Origin: Bin80 sp965209015
GTDB lineage: Bacteria; Bacteroidota; Rhodothermia; Rhodothermales; Bin80
Length of the DNA stretch: 64,000 bases
NCBI GenBank assembly: GCA_965209015.1
Contig: OZ242367.1
Location: forward strand, 3,150,136 to 3,214,135
Reading direction: 5' to 3'
Below the pieces are notes generated by a model, which was not told the origin of the DNA, made no database searches, and saw only the letters and a list, made by a program, of their open reading frames with translations. Both the position numbers and the translations under genes were made by a program. Of this stretch, positions 1-10,800 are shown piece after piece; positions within the stretch are counted from its first letter, which is position 1, and each line of letters opens with the position of its first letter.

Positions 1-1
1 G

Positions 2-1363
2 CTCAACGAACCGCGGGGGGATGGTGCTCATGAATCCTTTAAATATCAAATTCCACGCCTTATTCCACTCCGAAGTCTCATCTTTAATAATCCTCATCTG
101 CACCATATTGATGCGTCCGAATCAAACGAAGGCAGGAAATGGTCATCTTGGTTGAGTAGAATGGATAACGAGGATGATTTCTCTTCACTCCGAAATCGGT
201 TGGAGAAATTCTCACGACTCACTCATATTGTTGAGTATTTTCAGAATACATCAGTGGAACCGCATCGGCAGAGGCGCTGGACATCTCGATTCATATTCCC
301 ATATGGATCCGACTGCCTTTACGCGGATCTTTCAGGGGACCTACGTGGCCCTGATCGTCGCTTCTTTGCACGCGGCGGTGAATTACTCTACTTGATGCTA
401 TGTCGCAGTGGATGTGGGCCCGAAATTGCAGAGTTGATCAACAATTCTCTGCTGCGTGATACAGATCCTTGGAATCAAGTTGCAAAAGCTCTTTTATCAG
501 AAGATCATTTAATCAATCCAGTTGAAAACAGGATTGGATATTTGCCTTATCCTGAGCGAGATGAATATAGAGAACTTGCTCATACTTGGAAGCAAATCCT
601 GCGACTTGACTTGCCAGCCTCTGGGATGTTTGATCCTTTAATGAGACTTTCTGCCCTCCACATGCTTCTCTATATGCTCCGCCGTTCAAGTGAGGAAGTC
701 GGCGAGAGAACTGAACCTAAATTTGTTCTTGAAATTGCCGCTCCAAAGAAAACTGCTTTGTTTGAACTCTCGTCGGAAAGCCTTCGTGCAAATCGCATGG
801 CACCACTGCGTGCGGTTCGGGCCTATGTTGAAAATTCAAAAACGGAACCTGGTTGGCATGAAGCCCTAAATACGCGCAACCCTAGAAATGCTATTCTTAA
901 ATTCCTTGAAGACCATTTTGCTTGGAATCCCGACAGGACTCTTCCAGGTAGCGATCCCGACATGATACTCTCAGAACTTCGCTTGGACGCTGAAAAACGT
1001 CACCAACAACATGTCGCTAAAGTCCATAACGAGTGGACACGGCAAATAGGATTAACCGTCTCCCAACGGGGAGTTGGAACATGGTATGCACCAAGTGACT
1101 CTCTTCTCAAAGCACTGGTAATTTGCTCCGTTGAAGGTGGTCGCGAAGAGTATCATCGTTTTCTTTCCAAACTGTATGATCGTTTTCGGTTGGTCATTGC
1201 AGCACCAGAAGCGGAAAAAGCATTTGGCAACCTACCAACAGATCAGCACGCATTCACACTTAATGCCTACAGGCTTGAGCAGCGGTTACGCACTCTTGGT
1301 TTATTGCGCCGGCTTTCTGATGATTGTGCGTATGTACTGAATCCATTCTGGAGGACTTCATGA
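2..1363 (+). CDS. sspG: SspG/DndG-like component of phosphorothioate-dependent restriction, 5' truncated by window edge
   Basis: The reading frame is open from base 2 with no stop, so the real start lies left of the window. The internal TTG at 152 and ATG at 161 are not convincing starts, because the upstream codons read as ordinary protein. About 453 residues are visible. I see no catalytic motif. The assignment rests on position: the frame ends in a 4-base ATGA overlap with an SspH/DndH-type FtsK ATPase, and sspBCD lies in the same island. In the known SspFGH and DndFGH (Dpt) sets the G subunit of about 400-450 residues directly precedes H, and F precedes G. F is therefore expected just outside the left edge. 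The G protein is required for restriction, but its biochemical role is not established. The family call is inference from synteny; that the gene is real is near certain. Confidence 0.75.
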   Translation, partial: LNEPRGDGAHESFKYQIPRLIPLRSLIFNNPHLHHIDASESNEGRKWSSWLSRMDNEDDFSSLRNRLEKFSRLTHIVEYFQNTSVEPHRQRRWTSRFIFPYGSDCLYADLSGDLRGPDRRFFARGGELLYLMLCRSGCGPEIAELINNSLLRDTDPWNQVAKALLSEDHLINPVENRIGYLPYPERDEYRELAHTWKQILRLDLPASGMFDPLMRLSALHMLLYMLRRSSEEVGERTEPKFVLEIAAPKKTALFELSSESLRANRMAPLRAVRAYVENSKTEPGWHEALNTRNPRNAILKFLEDHFAWNPDRTLPGSDPDMILSELRLDAEKRHQQHVAKVHNEWTRQIGLTVSQRGVGTWYAPSDSLLKALVICSVEGGREEYHRFLSKLYDRFRLVIAAPEAEKAFGNLPTDQHAFTLNAYRLEQRLRTLGLLRRLSDDCAYVLNPFWRTS

Positions 1364-4300
1364 CTCGGAATGACCTCATCGCAGCGGTTGCCCGCAGGCA
1401 TATAGCAGAGCAACTTCAGAACGAAGATCAAGGGACACTGAGAATCTGTATGATCGGACTGGAGTCGTCCATAGTTCGGGCAATTGCCTCCACAGTAAAC
1501 GATGATGTATACACAAGACAAGATGTTTTAGTCAAAATCAACCCAGAATTTGACCCTGATCATGAACTTGACGAAAAGCTGCGCGCAGATGAATCCATAA
1601 CACATTGGCGCCATTGTCCGTTACCTAACGGTAAACGAGCGATTCTTTTTGCGGCCACTCAAGAAGAACTACAACGTAATCATAAGAGTGTTGAAAAAAT
1701 CACGAAAATTGAAACGGACTCACTCAGAACTCTTTATGATATTTGGATACGCGAGGCAGGATTAACATTATCGCATCTGGATGAAGTTAATCAAACACAC
1801 CTTAAGGCGGCTTTAAGAGGGGCAGATGAAACAAATGTAGCCCGTACAATAGAGTATTTTGCCGACTTCGTTTTAGATATAAGCACTGCCACTCTATCGG
1901 AAGGACTGCCCATCCATAGAGCCGTGGACAGTGCACTTCCCGTATTACATCTACCCCGTAATTCGGGACAGTTCACGCGTATTGTATCCAAAAGACGGGG
2001 TAACTCTCAAGAATGGGCTAAGATATATACGCGTCTACACAGAAAAATACGTCCGTTCCTCTATCGTTCAAACGAGCGGGGTGAACCAATTCAGGACAAT
2101 GCCCTGAACAAGAATCTTGCATCAACCAGGGATCAGTTATCCCCCCACGAGAGGGATGTAATTGAAAATTTTCTCAAGAGTGATGTTTCCGCCGATCAAT
2201 GGACTACCGCTCAATCCAACCTCGTGAAGTTGGACTGGATACGCATCCGCGGAGTGTTTGAGGGGCCTGACAGCTCAAAAAGCCCTCGTCCGCTTGGAGA
2301 TCGTACGATTGAGTTTTTCCAAGATGAATTTGAAGATCCTCTCGAGGAAGATGATAGGCACCTTTTATCTCAGTCCTTCCCAAAAGAAGCCGGTGTTCCT
2401 CTCGTAGATTTTTTCCAAGATCATCAAGAACATATTGCCCGAAACAAAAAGCTATATAGTTCTTGGGAGAAATACATCTATGGCAAACTACAACCATTTG
2501 AAGACTTCTTTAATGGATTTCTCCAAACATTATACCATTTACTTGAGAGAACATCTGACGTTGATCTGACTGAAAATAAAATTGTCGTTCAGATACCTCG
2601 TGGACATGCAAAGAGTTTTTGGCAAAATAAAAACTCTAAGATCATGCAATACTTTGCTGTCCGCTATCGCGGTATCCAAAATCTATTTGGGACAGAAGTT
2701 GAGTTCAAGTTTGGCAAATTATATGATTTCTATTTTCCCCAACTGACCATTGATATCAATAACCCATCACGGGCTCGTGAAGCGCGGAGCCTGAAGTTTG
2801 AGATGGTGCTTGACCCCACGGGGGCAAATTCCAAACTGATGTTTATTTGGGAGATGCCAGTTGATGCGCTTGCTGTAAACATGGCTGATGATCTCAATCG
2901 GATTGCCAATGAGAGCAATGGCGATAATGTTTTACTTTCTACCTCAGAAATTGCAAGACAGACAATTAGTTCTAAAGGAAAAATCCAGCGTATTTCCCTT
3001 GATGATGTGAACACTATCATTGATGTGAACAGAGGGAATGATGGTGTGATGGTTTCATATGAAGGTGGAGATCGTGCCAAAGCTTTCCTGAACGCATTAA
3101 GTAAATTATCAAATCTTCTTTCAATTGAGGAAATTCAAAATATTACCAATGCATTTGAAGAGTTCAAGCGTAGCTACGAGAAAGCGATTCGGGATTGGGT
3201 TGGAATTGAAGGTAAAGGAATTTCGTCAAATGCGCTACTGGCTCAGGCAGAAAAATTTGCCAACTTACTTGATACTCTACTATTGAATGCGAATAACGAC
3301 CGAGCCAGAGAAGGGCTCTGGAAAGAGTGCTTGCTCATTGGAATCGCCTATGTAAACACGGGAACACCAGCTGCTCTCATTTTGCCTTGGCATCCACTTC
3401 GGATGTGCGAACTTCATATTAAAGCTTTTCAACTAGCCGAAAATGTGAAGGCAGTCCTCCGTGCCAGTAAAGAGGAAATTTACCGTGCCGATCTGTTGTT
3501 TCAACAGAAGAAAGAGGAACTCCTGTCTGATTACTACCCAGAGGTTTGTATCGGTTTTGAGAATGACAGCCCCTTGCTACTCTCGATAACCGAGAGTAAG
3601 TATGGCTACTCCCTTGCTGAATCAACAGAGAATAGTTCCCGAACGGAGAGGAATGAAGCTCTTGACTTTGAATCTACCACTGCCGCCAAGGCATTTAGTG
3701 CTGTCGGCGAACAGTTCTTAAAACTTCTTCCGCACGAGCAAAATAACTTTTCAATCGTCCTTTATAACACAGAATCAAAAGCACTGCCAAGCGCATTGGC
3801 AAGTGAGCTTTCAAAAAAAGTTCATGAACAAAAAGATCTGCAATGTGATCTGTTGCTTACCCACTCAGATACCATGCAGATGCGCAAAATCTACGAGCAG
3901 CAGAATGCTGCTGTTGAAGATGATTCGAGTTCCTTCACCGCCAGCGAAGCAGCTAAAAATTTTCTCTCCAGACTACGAGTCGGATTCCTTGAAACAAATG
4001 ATCTTCCAGATGATGACAATGGACGCAAATATGATCTAATTGCTCTTCAGGATGTAATTTCAAATAGTTCTCAGATTGTTTGGAAGTCAGCACCTCTATC
4101 TGGTAATCCTCCAGATTTACTCGATCATATTCCTCATACTTGGTCTCGGCGAAGACCAGTGAGTGCTGCCAATACTTCAACTGCCGTCTACTTGACAGCA
4201 CCCCTACAACCCAAGGTCGGGCAATCCTATTTAAATGCTTTGCATGTATTCCTGAAGGGTGAAAATGCACAGAGTGGTGACGTGATTCCTGCACGCGAAG

Positions 4301-6681
4301 TTGGCTTCCAACCCTCAGCAGTGCGTGAAGCCTTTTTGGACGCGCATCGAATAGGGGAGTGGGTTGTGAATTTTGATGAACTTGTAGATAGACAATTTTT
4401 ACGAAACAATGACATTACTGTGATTCGCCACATTCATGATCGAAGTGTTGGCCGAAATATCACTGTTTCTACGAAATCAAATCCTCGCTTACTTCAAACC
4501 CTTATTAAGAAGCGCGTGAATGAAATTAATCCTCACATTCTAAAAACCCATGGTGATTCAGTCGTCCAGGAACTGATTGATGAAGCTAACACTCTTTCTG
4601 GGCATGTTGTGATGCGTGCTGCCCGATATGGACACTTCGCTAACGAGCTTTTGGGTATTGTTCTGTCCATGGAATTCATTAAATCCAGTCTCGGCGATTG
4701 CTCCCTTCCGATTGGCTGGTACTTTCTTGACGATTACGCCTCATGGTTTGGCAAGCGAGAAGAGCAAATTGCAGACATCATGGCAATTGCTCCGCGTATG
4801 GAAGATGGAAAACCTGTTTTGCGAATTGCTATTGCGGAAGCGAAGTTTGTAGGTGCGAACTCCTATAAAATACAGGCTAAAAAATCTGCCAAGCAACTAG
4901 AAGAAACGATTTCGCGTGTGGGACGAGCACTTGAAGTCAGACATCGAATTGATCGGGAGTCATGGCTTCATCGTCTTGGTGACTTCATCATCAATGGAAT
5001 GGAGCCATTTGATTCCAAGAACTTAAATGATTGGGATCTGCATCGGTGGTCTCTTGAGGTCAGACAGGATAGAGTACGGATTATTCTGGCTGGATTTTCT
5101 CATGTATTTGTTCATGACACTGACCAAAACATTGATTCATCTGAACCCATACCTCTTGGCCATGATATGCCTCATTGTTATCAACAGATTTTTGACAAAT
5201 CACGCATTGCCGCTGCATTGAAGTTGATTTCAGACGATCAAAGACAACAAATCATTGAGATTGGACAAACGAAAAAATACTGGACGACAGCACTAAGTTC
5301 TACTCCAACTAACGCAGACCAAAGGATACCTAGTGAAAGGCGATCCTCCCAATACATATCAACGGAAGAGGTTTCCCCTGAGCTAAGTGATGAACGCCCT
5401 GAAACTACTGATCCAGTCCCAGAAGCAACAAATTCAAGTCAGGGTATGGATGAGCAACCTGAAATATCTCCGAAAAATCAGGAGAGATCCACAGCCCTGA
5501 ATCTGCTTCCCGAAAAACTGTCCAAGTGGTTTACCACTGGATCCGTTTGTAACGATAGTGACGCACAAGAGTGGCTTAAAAAAATTGAAGTGACACTGCA
5601 AAAGGCTCTGCGGGGTTACGATTTAAGCGCCCAACTAATTGGTTCGCGGCTGACACCCAATGCGGCACGGATTCGCTTTAAGGGATCCGATGACCTCACA
5701 ATCCCGAAAGTTGAAAAACGCCGCCAAGAGCTCTTGACGTCACATGCCATAAATGTGATCAATGTGATCCCGGCACCAATGGAAGTAATAATTATGGTTG
5801 CCCGTCCAGAGAGGGATATTCTTCATCTTAAGGATCTATGGAGTAGGAGAGAGCTTCCAGATAGTGCGCCCGAAACAAATTCTAATCTCCTCCTCGGGGA
5901 GCGAGAGTCGGACGGAGAATTGATCTATCTTAATGTTGAAAGTGGTTTCGGAGGCCTCCATCCTCATGGCCCTCACACACTTATAGCGGGTGAGACAGGT
6001 AGTGGGAAAGGTGTCCTGGTTCAATGCCTACTCCTTGACATATGTGCCACTAACTCGCCAAGAAGTGCACGCATTCAAATGATTGATCCCAAAGCTGGAA
6101 TTGACTTTCCGTGGTTGCGGTCCATGCCTCACCTTGACGGCGATCTAATCACTAATCAAGAAGATGCCATCGCGACACTTAACGAGTTAGTGGATGAAAT
6201 GAACCGCCGATATAGGTTACTTGCTAATTGTGGAGTGACTAAACTATCAGAGTACAATTATAAGGTTAATGCGTCCGAACGCCTACCCCGTATTTGGCTA
6301 TTTCACGACGAACTTGCCGACTGGATGTTAATTGATGAGTACCGAGATGCTGTTGAACTCAATGTCAGCCGACTCGGCGTTAAAGCACGTGCAGCGGGAA
6401 TTAACCTTGTCTTGATCACACAGCGGCCAGACAAGAATGTCTTACCTATGCAACTCCGTGCAAATCTAACAAATCGTCTCGTTCTAAAGGTTGCAGACAA
6501 GTTGAATTCAAAGCTCGTTCTTGGTGAGACAGGAGCCGAAAACCTGTTAGGAAGGGGACACCTGGCTGCAAAGCTTTCAGGTGAAGTTGAAGTCATGTAT
6601 GCACAAGTCCCGTTTGCAGATGGTGATGAAATGGCCGAATTAGCAGAGTTGATTACCAATTCATGGTCTGAAGACTCATAA
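1360..6681 (+). CDS. sspH: SspH/DndH-like FtsK-type ATPase of phosphorothioate-dependent restriction
   Basis: The protein has 1773 residues. I chose the ATG at 1360 because it overlaps the sspG stop (ATGA) and follows a good Shine-Dalgarno sequence, GGAGGAC, at 1351-1357. The frame stays open upstream to a TTG at 1324, but that start is less likely. The C-terminal part is a HerA/FtsK motor: Walker A GETGSGKG near residue 1545 and a Walker B strand ending in HDE near residues 1649-1651. Such motors translocate DNA in DndH/DptH and SspH. Near residue 1160 there is an E-A-K tripeptide after a hydrophobic strand (IAIAEAKF), with an aspartate upstream in the ADIM segment. This resembles the D...ExK core of PD-(D/E)XK nucleases, and a second ExK-like site (ITESKYG) lies near residue 750. 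The length fits DptH-type proteins of about 1700 residues. It is probably translationally coupled to sspG. The nuclease suggestion is inference. Confidence 0.8.
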   Translation: MTRNDLIAAVARRHIAEQLQNEDQGTLRICMIGLESSIVRAIASTVNDDVYTRQDVLVKINPEFDPDHELDEKLRADESITHWRHCPLPNGKRAILFAATQEELQRNHKSVEKITKIETDSLRTLYDIWIREAGLTLSHLDEVNQTHLKAALRGADETNVARTIEYFADFVLDISTATLSEGLPIHRAVDSALPVLHLPRNSGQFTRIVSKRRGNSQEWAKIYTRLHRKIRPFLYRSNERGEPIQDNALNKNLASTRDQLSPHERDVIENFLKSDVSADQWTTAQSNLVKLDWIRIRGVFEGPDSSKSPRPLGDRTIEFFQDEFEDPLEEDDRHLLSQSFPKEAGVPLVDFFQDHQEHIARNKKLYSSWEKYIYGKLQPFEDFFNGFLQTLYHLLERTSDVDLTENKIVVQIPRGHAKSFWQNKNSKIMQYFAVRYRGIQNLFGTEVEFKFGKLYDFYFPQLTIDINNPSRAREARSLKFEMVLDPTGANSKLMFIWEMPVDALAVNMADDLNRIANESNGDNVLLSTSEIARQTISSKGKIQRISLDDVNTIIDVNRGNDGVMVSYEGGDRAKAFLNALSKLSNLLSIEEIQNITNAFEEFKRSYEKAIRDWVGIEGKGISSNALLAQAEKFANLLDTLLLNANNDRAREGLWKECLLIGIAYVNTGTPAALILPWHPLRMCELHIKAFQLAENVKAVLRASKEEIYRADLLFQQKKEELLSDYYPEVCIGFENDSPLLLSITESKYGYSLAESTENSSRTERNEALDFESTTAAKAFSAVGEQFLKLLPHEQNNFSIVLYNTESKALPSALASELSKKVHEQKDLQCDLLLTHSDTMQMRKIYEQQNAAVEDDSSSFTASEAAKNFLSRLRVGFLETNDLPDDDNGRKYDLIALQDVISNSSQIVWKSAPLSGNPPDLLDHIPHTWSRRRPVSAANTSTAVYLTAPLQPKVGQSYLNALHVFLKGENAQSGDVIPAREVGFQPSAVREAFLDAHRIGEWVVNFDELVDRQFLRNNDITVIRHIHDRSVGRNITVSTKSNPRLLQTLIKKRVNEINPHILKTHGDSVVQELIDEANTLSGHVVMRAARYGHFANELLGIVLSMEFIKSSLGDCSLPIGWYFLDDYASWFGKREEQIADIMAIAPRMEDGKPVLRIAIAEAKFVGANSYKIQAKKSAKQLEETISRVGRALEVRHRIDRESWLHRLGDFIINGMEPFDSKNLNDWDLHRWSLEVRQDRVRIILAGFSHVFVHDTDQNIDSSEPIPLGHDMPHCYQQIFDKSRIAAALKLISDDQRQQIIEIGQTKKYWTTALSSTPTNADQRIPSERRSSQYISTEEVSPELSDERPETTDPVPEATNSSQGMDEQPEISPKNQERSTALNLLPEKLSKWFTTGSVCNDSDAQEWLKKIEVTLQKALRGYDLSAQLIGSRLTPNAARIRFKGSDDLTIPKVEKRRQELLTSHAINVINVIPAPMEVIIMVARPERDILHLKDLWSRRELPDSAPETNSNLLLGERESDGELIYLNVESGFGGLHPHGPHTLIAGETGSGKGVLVQCLLLDICATNSPRSARIQMIDPKAGIDFPWLRSMPHLDGDLITNQEDAIATLNELVDEMNRRYRLLANCGVTKLSEYNYKVNASERLPRIWLFHDELADWMLIDEYRDAVELNVSRLGVKARAAGINLVLITQRPDKNVLPMQLRANLTNRLVLKVADKLNSKLVLGETGAENLLGRGHLAAKLSGEVEVMYAQVPFADGDEMAELAELITNSWSEDS

Positions 6682-6885
6682 CACTGGGCAACTATTGGTT
6701 ATGCCATAGACAATTCTCGCCAAGGAAATATCAACCTACGCTATATTCTTGTCGGGAGCACGCCGTTGAGGAAACGGGGCGGTGATCATTCATCAGGAAT
6801 CCTCTTTCCCCGTTGGTTTCACACCGTAAACTAACATTTCCTACTCTGACTTGGAAGGGCAATGCTATTCAGAGTTTTTGAAAAA

Positions 6886-7821
6886 TCACAGGTGACAGAT
6901 GCTACATCCGGCATTGTCATCTTCCAAGTCACGCACCTCATCAAAGAACTGCTCCATGAGCGTCACATTAGTGCAACGACTGCGTAGCTGTTCTTCTCGT
7001 TTTTTGGTACGCTGCTTGATTTCAGCTATACGTTCAGGTGAGGCTAATTCTTCTAGAGATTCAGCATCCGACCAAGTGAAACGTTCACCCTTGTCCAGAT
7101 CAATCTTTTCATATTCCTTCGCTCGCTCAAAGAGATCAGGATGATTTTCAAGCAAGCCAACCCACTCACTCTTTCTCTGAAAGAAGCAAAAGTAACAACC
7201 ACTCCGTGAACGCCAACGGTAGTATTCGGGATAGCCTACTCCACTATCCTCTAAAATACGATAAATATCAGCTTTCTCAAGACCATCCTCAATAAATGGA
7301 AAAACCGTAGTGATGTTGGGCTTCGTACTAATATAGCCTTTCCGGTGCTGAAAATATTTTTGCCGTGTTTTTTTGTCTATACGCCACTCCCCTTCATCTG
7401 CTCGAATCCCTACATAGCTGATCACTGGATCCTCAGCAATATAGTCTTCAAAGGGCTTTAGTTTCAACACACGGGTACACCAGCGGACATTGGGGCTTGG
7501 AAGGAAACCACCGTAGAGTTCAAGAAAATGATCAAATGGAGTTTTGTCATGCTCACCTGGTCTGCTCGGCGGTACATTGGCACGGAGCCTATGGATTGGA
7601 CGCCCGAGATAAGCCTCCAGCCGATCAAGATAGTCGTATGTCTCAGCAAGTTCAGTACCCGTATCACAGAAGACATATTCCGCCTCTTCAAGTGGAGAGC
7701 GATGGGATGTGCATGATTTTCCAAGTACTCTGCGCCAGCGATCAGGGTTGTGGAGATATATGGCAAGCGCGCTACTGTCCTTTCCACCACTAAAGGCAAC
7801 TATATGCCGGGGTTCATTCAT
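6886..7821 (-). CDS. sspD: SspD-like PAPS-reductase-family ATP pyrophosphatase (phosphorothioation)
   Basis: The protein has 311 residues and belongs to the phosphoadenosine phosphosulfate reductase family that includes DndC and SspD. The ATP pyrophosphatase P-loop SGGKDSS is at residues 11-17. Cysteines that could hold an iron-sulfur cluster are visible in RWCTRVLK and in GCYFCFF, with a further CSIC near the C-terminus. In phosphorothioation systems this subunit activates the DNA backbone by adenylation before sulfur transfer. It is the last gene of sspB-sspC-sspD, and its ATG overlaps the sspC stop by 8 bases, which indicates translational coupling. The size of about 310 residues fits SspD better than DndC, which is longer. 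The sulfur-donating cysteine desulfurase (SspA) is not in the window. It may lie outside, or a housekeeping IscS/SufS may serve. The family call is firm; the exact SspD label rests on gene order. Confidence 0.88.
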   Translation of the reverse strand: MNEPRHIVAFSGGKDSSALAIYLHNPDRWRRVLGKSCTSHRSPLEEAEYVFCDTGTELAETYDYLDRLEAYLGRPIHRLRANVPPSRPGEHDKTPFDHFLELYGGFLPSPNVRWCTRVLKLKPFEDYIAEDPVISYVGIRADEGEWRIDKKTRQKYFQHRKGYISTKPNITTVFPFIEDGLEKADIYRILEDSGVGYPEYYRWRSRSGCYFCFFQRKSEWVGLLENHPDLFERAKEYEKIDLDKGERFTWSDAESLEELASPERIAEIKQRTKKREEQLRSRCTNVTLMEQFFDEVRDLEDDNAGCSICHL

Positions 7822-10800
7822 TTATTTTTGTAGCTGTTTCCCGTTCATTGAGTAATTCATTAGATAATTGAGCAACTGCTGCGATCTTCGTCTCAATCGC
7901 GACTTCTTCTCTCTCTATTTGACCCCTAAGATTTTTGGAAACTCTATCAATAAGGTCTCTATCCTCTGGATGAATACTGATTACTTGTTCATTTTCACTC
8001 TCATACTGCATAGTAACACTCAAACGAATTCGCTTTAATGGCAATAAATCTGTTTTTGCAGACCCAGATTCTATATCGTCTTGTTGTATGTCAAAGACGA
8101 TTGGTTCCAGAGTATAAAAACGACGAGCAACTTTATTGAGGGAGATTCTAAATTGATCTACATCTTCATCTGTCCATTGGACGGGAGGACGTTTCACCAA
8201 TAGAGAAGCCAAAGATTCGTACCAACTCTGAGTATCAAGGATCTCATCGGTTGCGCGCACTAAGAAGGCCTTCAAGGTTGTATCACTCGCGTGAGTAAGT
8301 AATTGGTGCGCACGAGTAGCGAATTCGTGTCGCCGATCATCCGACGTTTTTGAACGTAGACGAAAAACATTTGTGATCTGTGTCTCCAAATCTCGAATGA
8401 GTGAATCGTATGCTCCCATTAACTCTCGGAGTGCGCCCTGAAGGCAGTCAGAAAAAATCTGAATTTCCGACTTGAACACCTCATTATTGGTAAGGAAAGA
8501 ACTGACTCCACAGGCTTCTGGTAAATCCTCAAAGAGTAAAGTCGCCGGCTCTATGGCTCGGTGCAGGACTTCACGAACGTTTAAAGTGTTTTGAGAGAGT
8601 CTGGCAGTCCTGCGAACATAAGGTGGTAAACCGTGAATGCGCTCAAGTATCCGCAGTACTACTGGTAAAGGCCTTTGGATTGATTTTGATAGACCAAAGA
8701 GTGGAGCGAGGCGATGAAGAAGCTCTGCTCTAGCACCGTCAATAGTGACCCATTGTAGTTCAAATTTCTCGGGGCGTTTCAGGAAACGTTCAATTGTCTC
8801 AAAATCTACCTTTGGGACGAACGTGCCATTTTCATATATCGCTATCTCATCTTCTGCAGATTTGTAGACGGCCCACAAAAGAATCGGCATCAGTCCCCTA
8901 CGCATTCCGTAAGGAGGGAGACGAAGTTGATCATAGAGTTTCTGTACCGATACTCGCTCGCCTTTCGACACATGGAGTGTACTCGTGACATGATCCCAAA
9001 CGGAGTCACACGCATGATTTTTCGCTGAATCAGGGCGAGAAAAGTACCAATGTTCAGGGCTAGTATCCGATTTTCGATGGATTCCCGTGGACTCAAGAAT
9101 TGCAGCATACATCCCATATTCAACCGGATATTTTTGAATACCCAGTCGTCTTTCAGAACCATGATTCAGCATTGCTCCCAGAAGCAACTTTAATCCTTTG
9201 ACTGCACTCGGAGAAGGTTGGTGGCGGTTAAGTAATTCATTCCATATCTGTGGTGCTTGGTGAAAGACCTCATCACAAATATGACTCAACTTATCCTGTA
9301 ACGATCGTTCGCTTTGCAGATAAAACTGCCTACCTTGGTAAATCCAAGTACATGGGTTGTTACCATCTGGATCAGCAACTAGTAACGATGTCAGACGCTG
9401 CTCTACATTGCCTGATAGATCGGCGAGTTGTTGATCTACTTCGTGACGAGCTACTTCATCCCCCTGCAACTCAATAGCATTCTCTCGTACCCACTCGAGA
9501 TGCGTTAACTCGCGGACTAACTCATGGAGAGATGAAATATCCTCAGGAATGGCTACCAATGTCCGTGAATCATTTGCCGATTTTTGAACTGATGCCAGCA
9601 AATCATTTCGCTCCCCTTCATGATCGGGTAGTACATAAATGATTCGCCCATCCGCGTGGTCGTGAGGGTTACGGTAAAGTTCCAACCAGCTTTCGTCCGA
9701 TGCATACAGGACATCAAAGACGCGTGTCGTTCCCGACTGGAAAGAATGGCGGCGTGCAACGATAGGTGTAGGGGGGAGCACTTCGCTCAAAAGCTTTGAT
9801 AACGACGTACGTACAGTGATCTGGCTGCGTGCTTCTCGGAGAGCAGCATCTAAATCAAAATCACTGCCCTGCCAAATGTGATACTCGTCCTTAAATGGAC
9901 GATAGGTAATGAGCTTATCCGAGATAAGAGACACAAGTGCTTTATCCACATCCTGAGAAGTGGCATCAGCAGTCAAATATAGGACATCAATTGTGGGAGA
10001 AAGTCCCGCAAGCGGACCTGCAAAGTTTAGTACAGCTATCTGTTTGATGCATCGTGCTGCGAGCTCATTCGGTGTTTTCAGCCGAGAAAGGGCAGCTTCG
10101 GTTTCAGACCATAATTTTCCCATGTGCTCACCGAAGAGTGCTGTACCTACCGAACCGACAATATAGTCATACAGATGATCAAGACGATAGAGTGGAAGCT
10201 TCGCTGGTGCTTTACCATTGTGTGAGTCTTGTGTAGCAACTATGTCAAGAAAACTATTCTGCTCCCCTGAGGCTAAGAATGCAAAAAGAGAACGTTCATT
10301 TTGTGCCAGTCGGCGAAATAATGGCCCAACAATCAGACTCACAGCTGGATGAAGTGGCAGCGCACCTTCAAGATTTTTTTGAACATCTACACGGTTGACA
10401 TCCGGTCTATGAGTAATGATATCAAGTAGTTGGTCAACTACATTGAGACTATTCTTAGGTAACTGGGACAGATCTTCCACATGTACTGCGGACTCCAAAA
10501 GACGTAATGTTTCACTAACAGGTTCAACAAACGCAAAGTCTTCAAAGCGACCCTGCACTTTACGCCACTCGTCGCGCTGTGAATTACTCATTCGCCCGGC
10601 ATAGCGATCAAACGACTGGTGCGAAATTGTAAACAAAAGTAGAGGTGATGTAATGTTCGGCTTATTGATGTCCCATGAAGCCCGTTCAGCAAGTCTCTGC
10701 AGAACATAAAGGTCTGTACGATCGGGATAGATCGCTGCATATTCAAGAAATTTACCCAACTCATCAACAATCAGTAGGAGCCCCCCATTGGTCGCAGCAT

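Noticed and set aside
1324..1359. Upstream TTG start for sspH
   Set aside because: It would overlap sspG by 40 bases, whereas the ATG at 1360 has GGAGGA correctly spaced and the usual 4-base overlap.
6773..6814. Inverted repeat AACGGGG/CCCCGTT between sspH and sspD
   Set aside because: Only seven pairs with a 28-base loop and no T-run; not enough to call a terminator.
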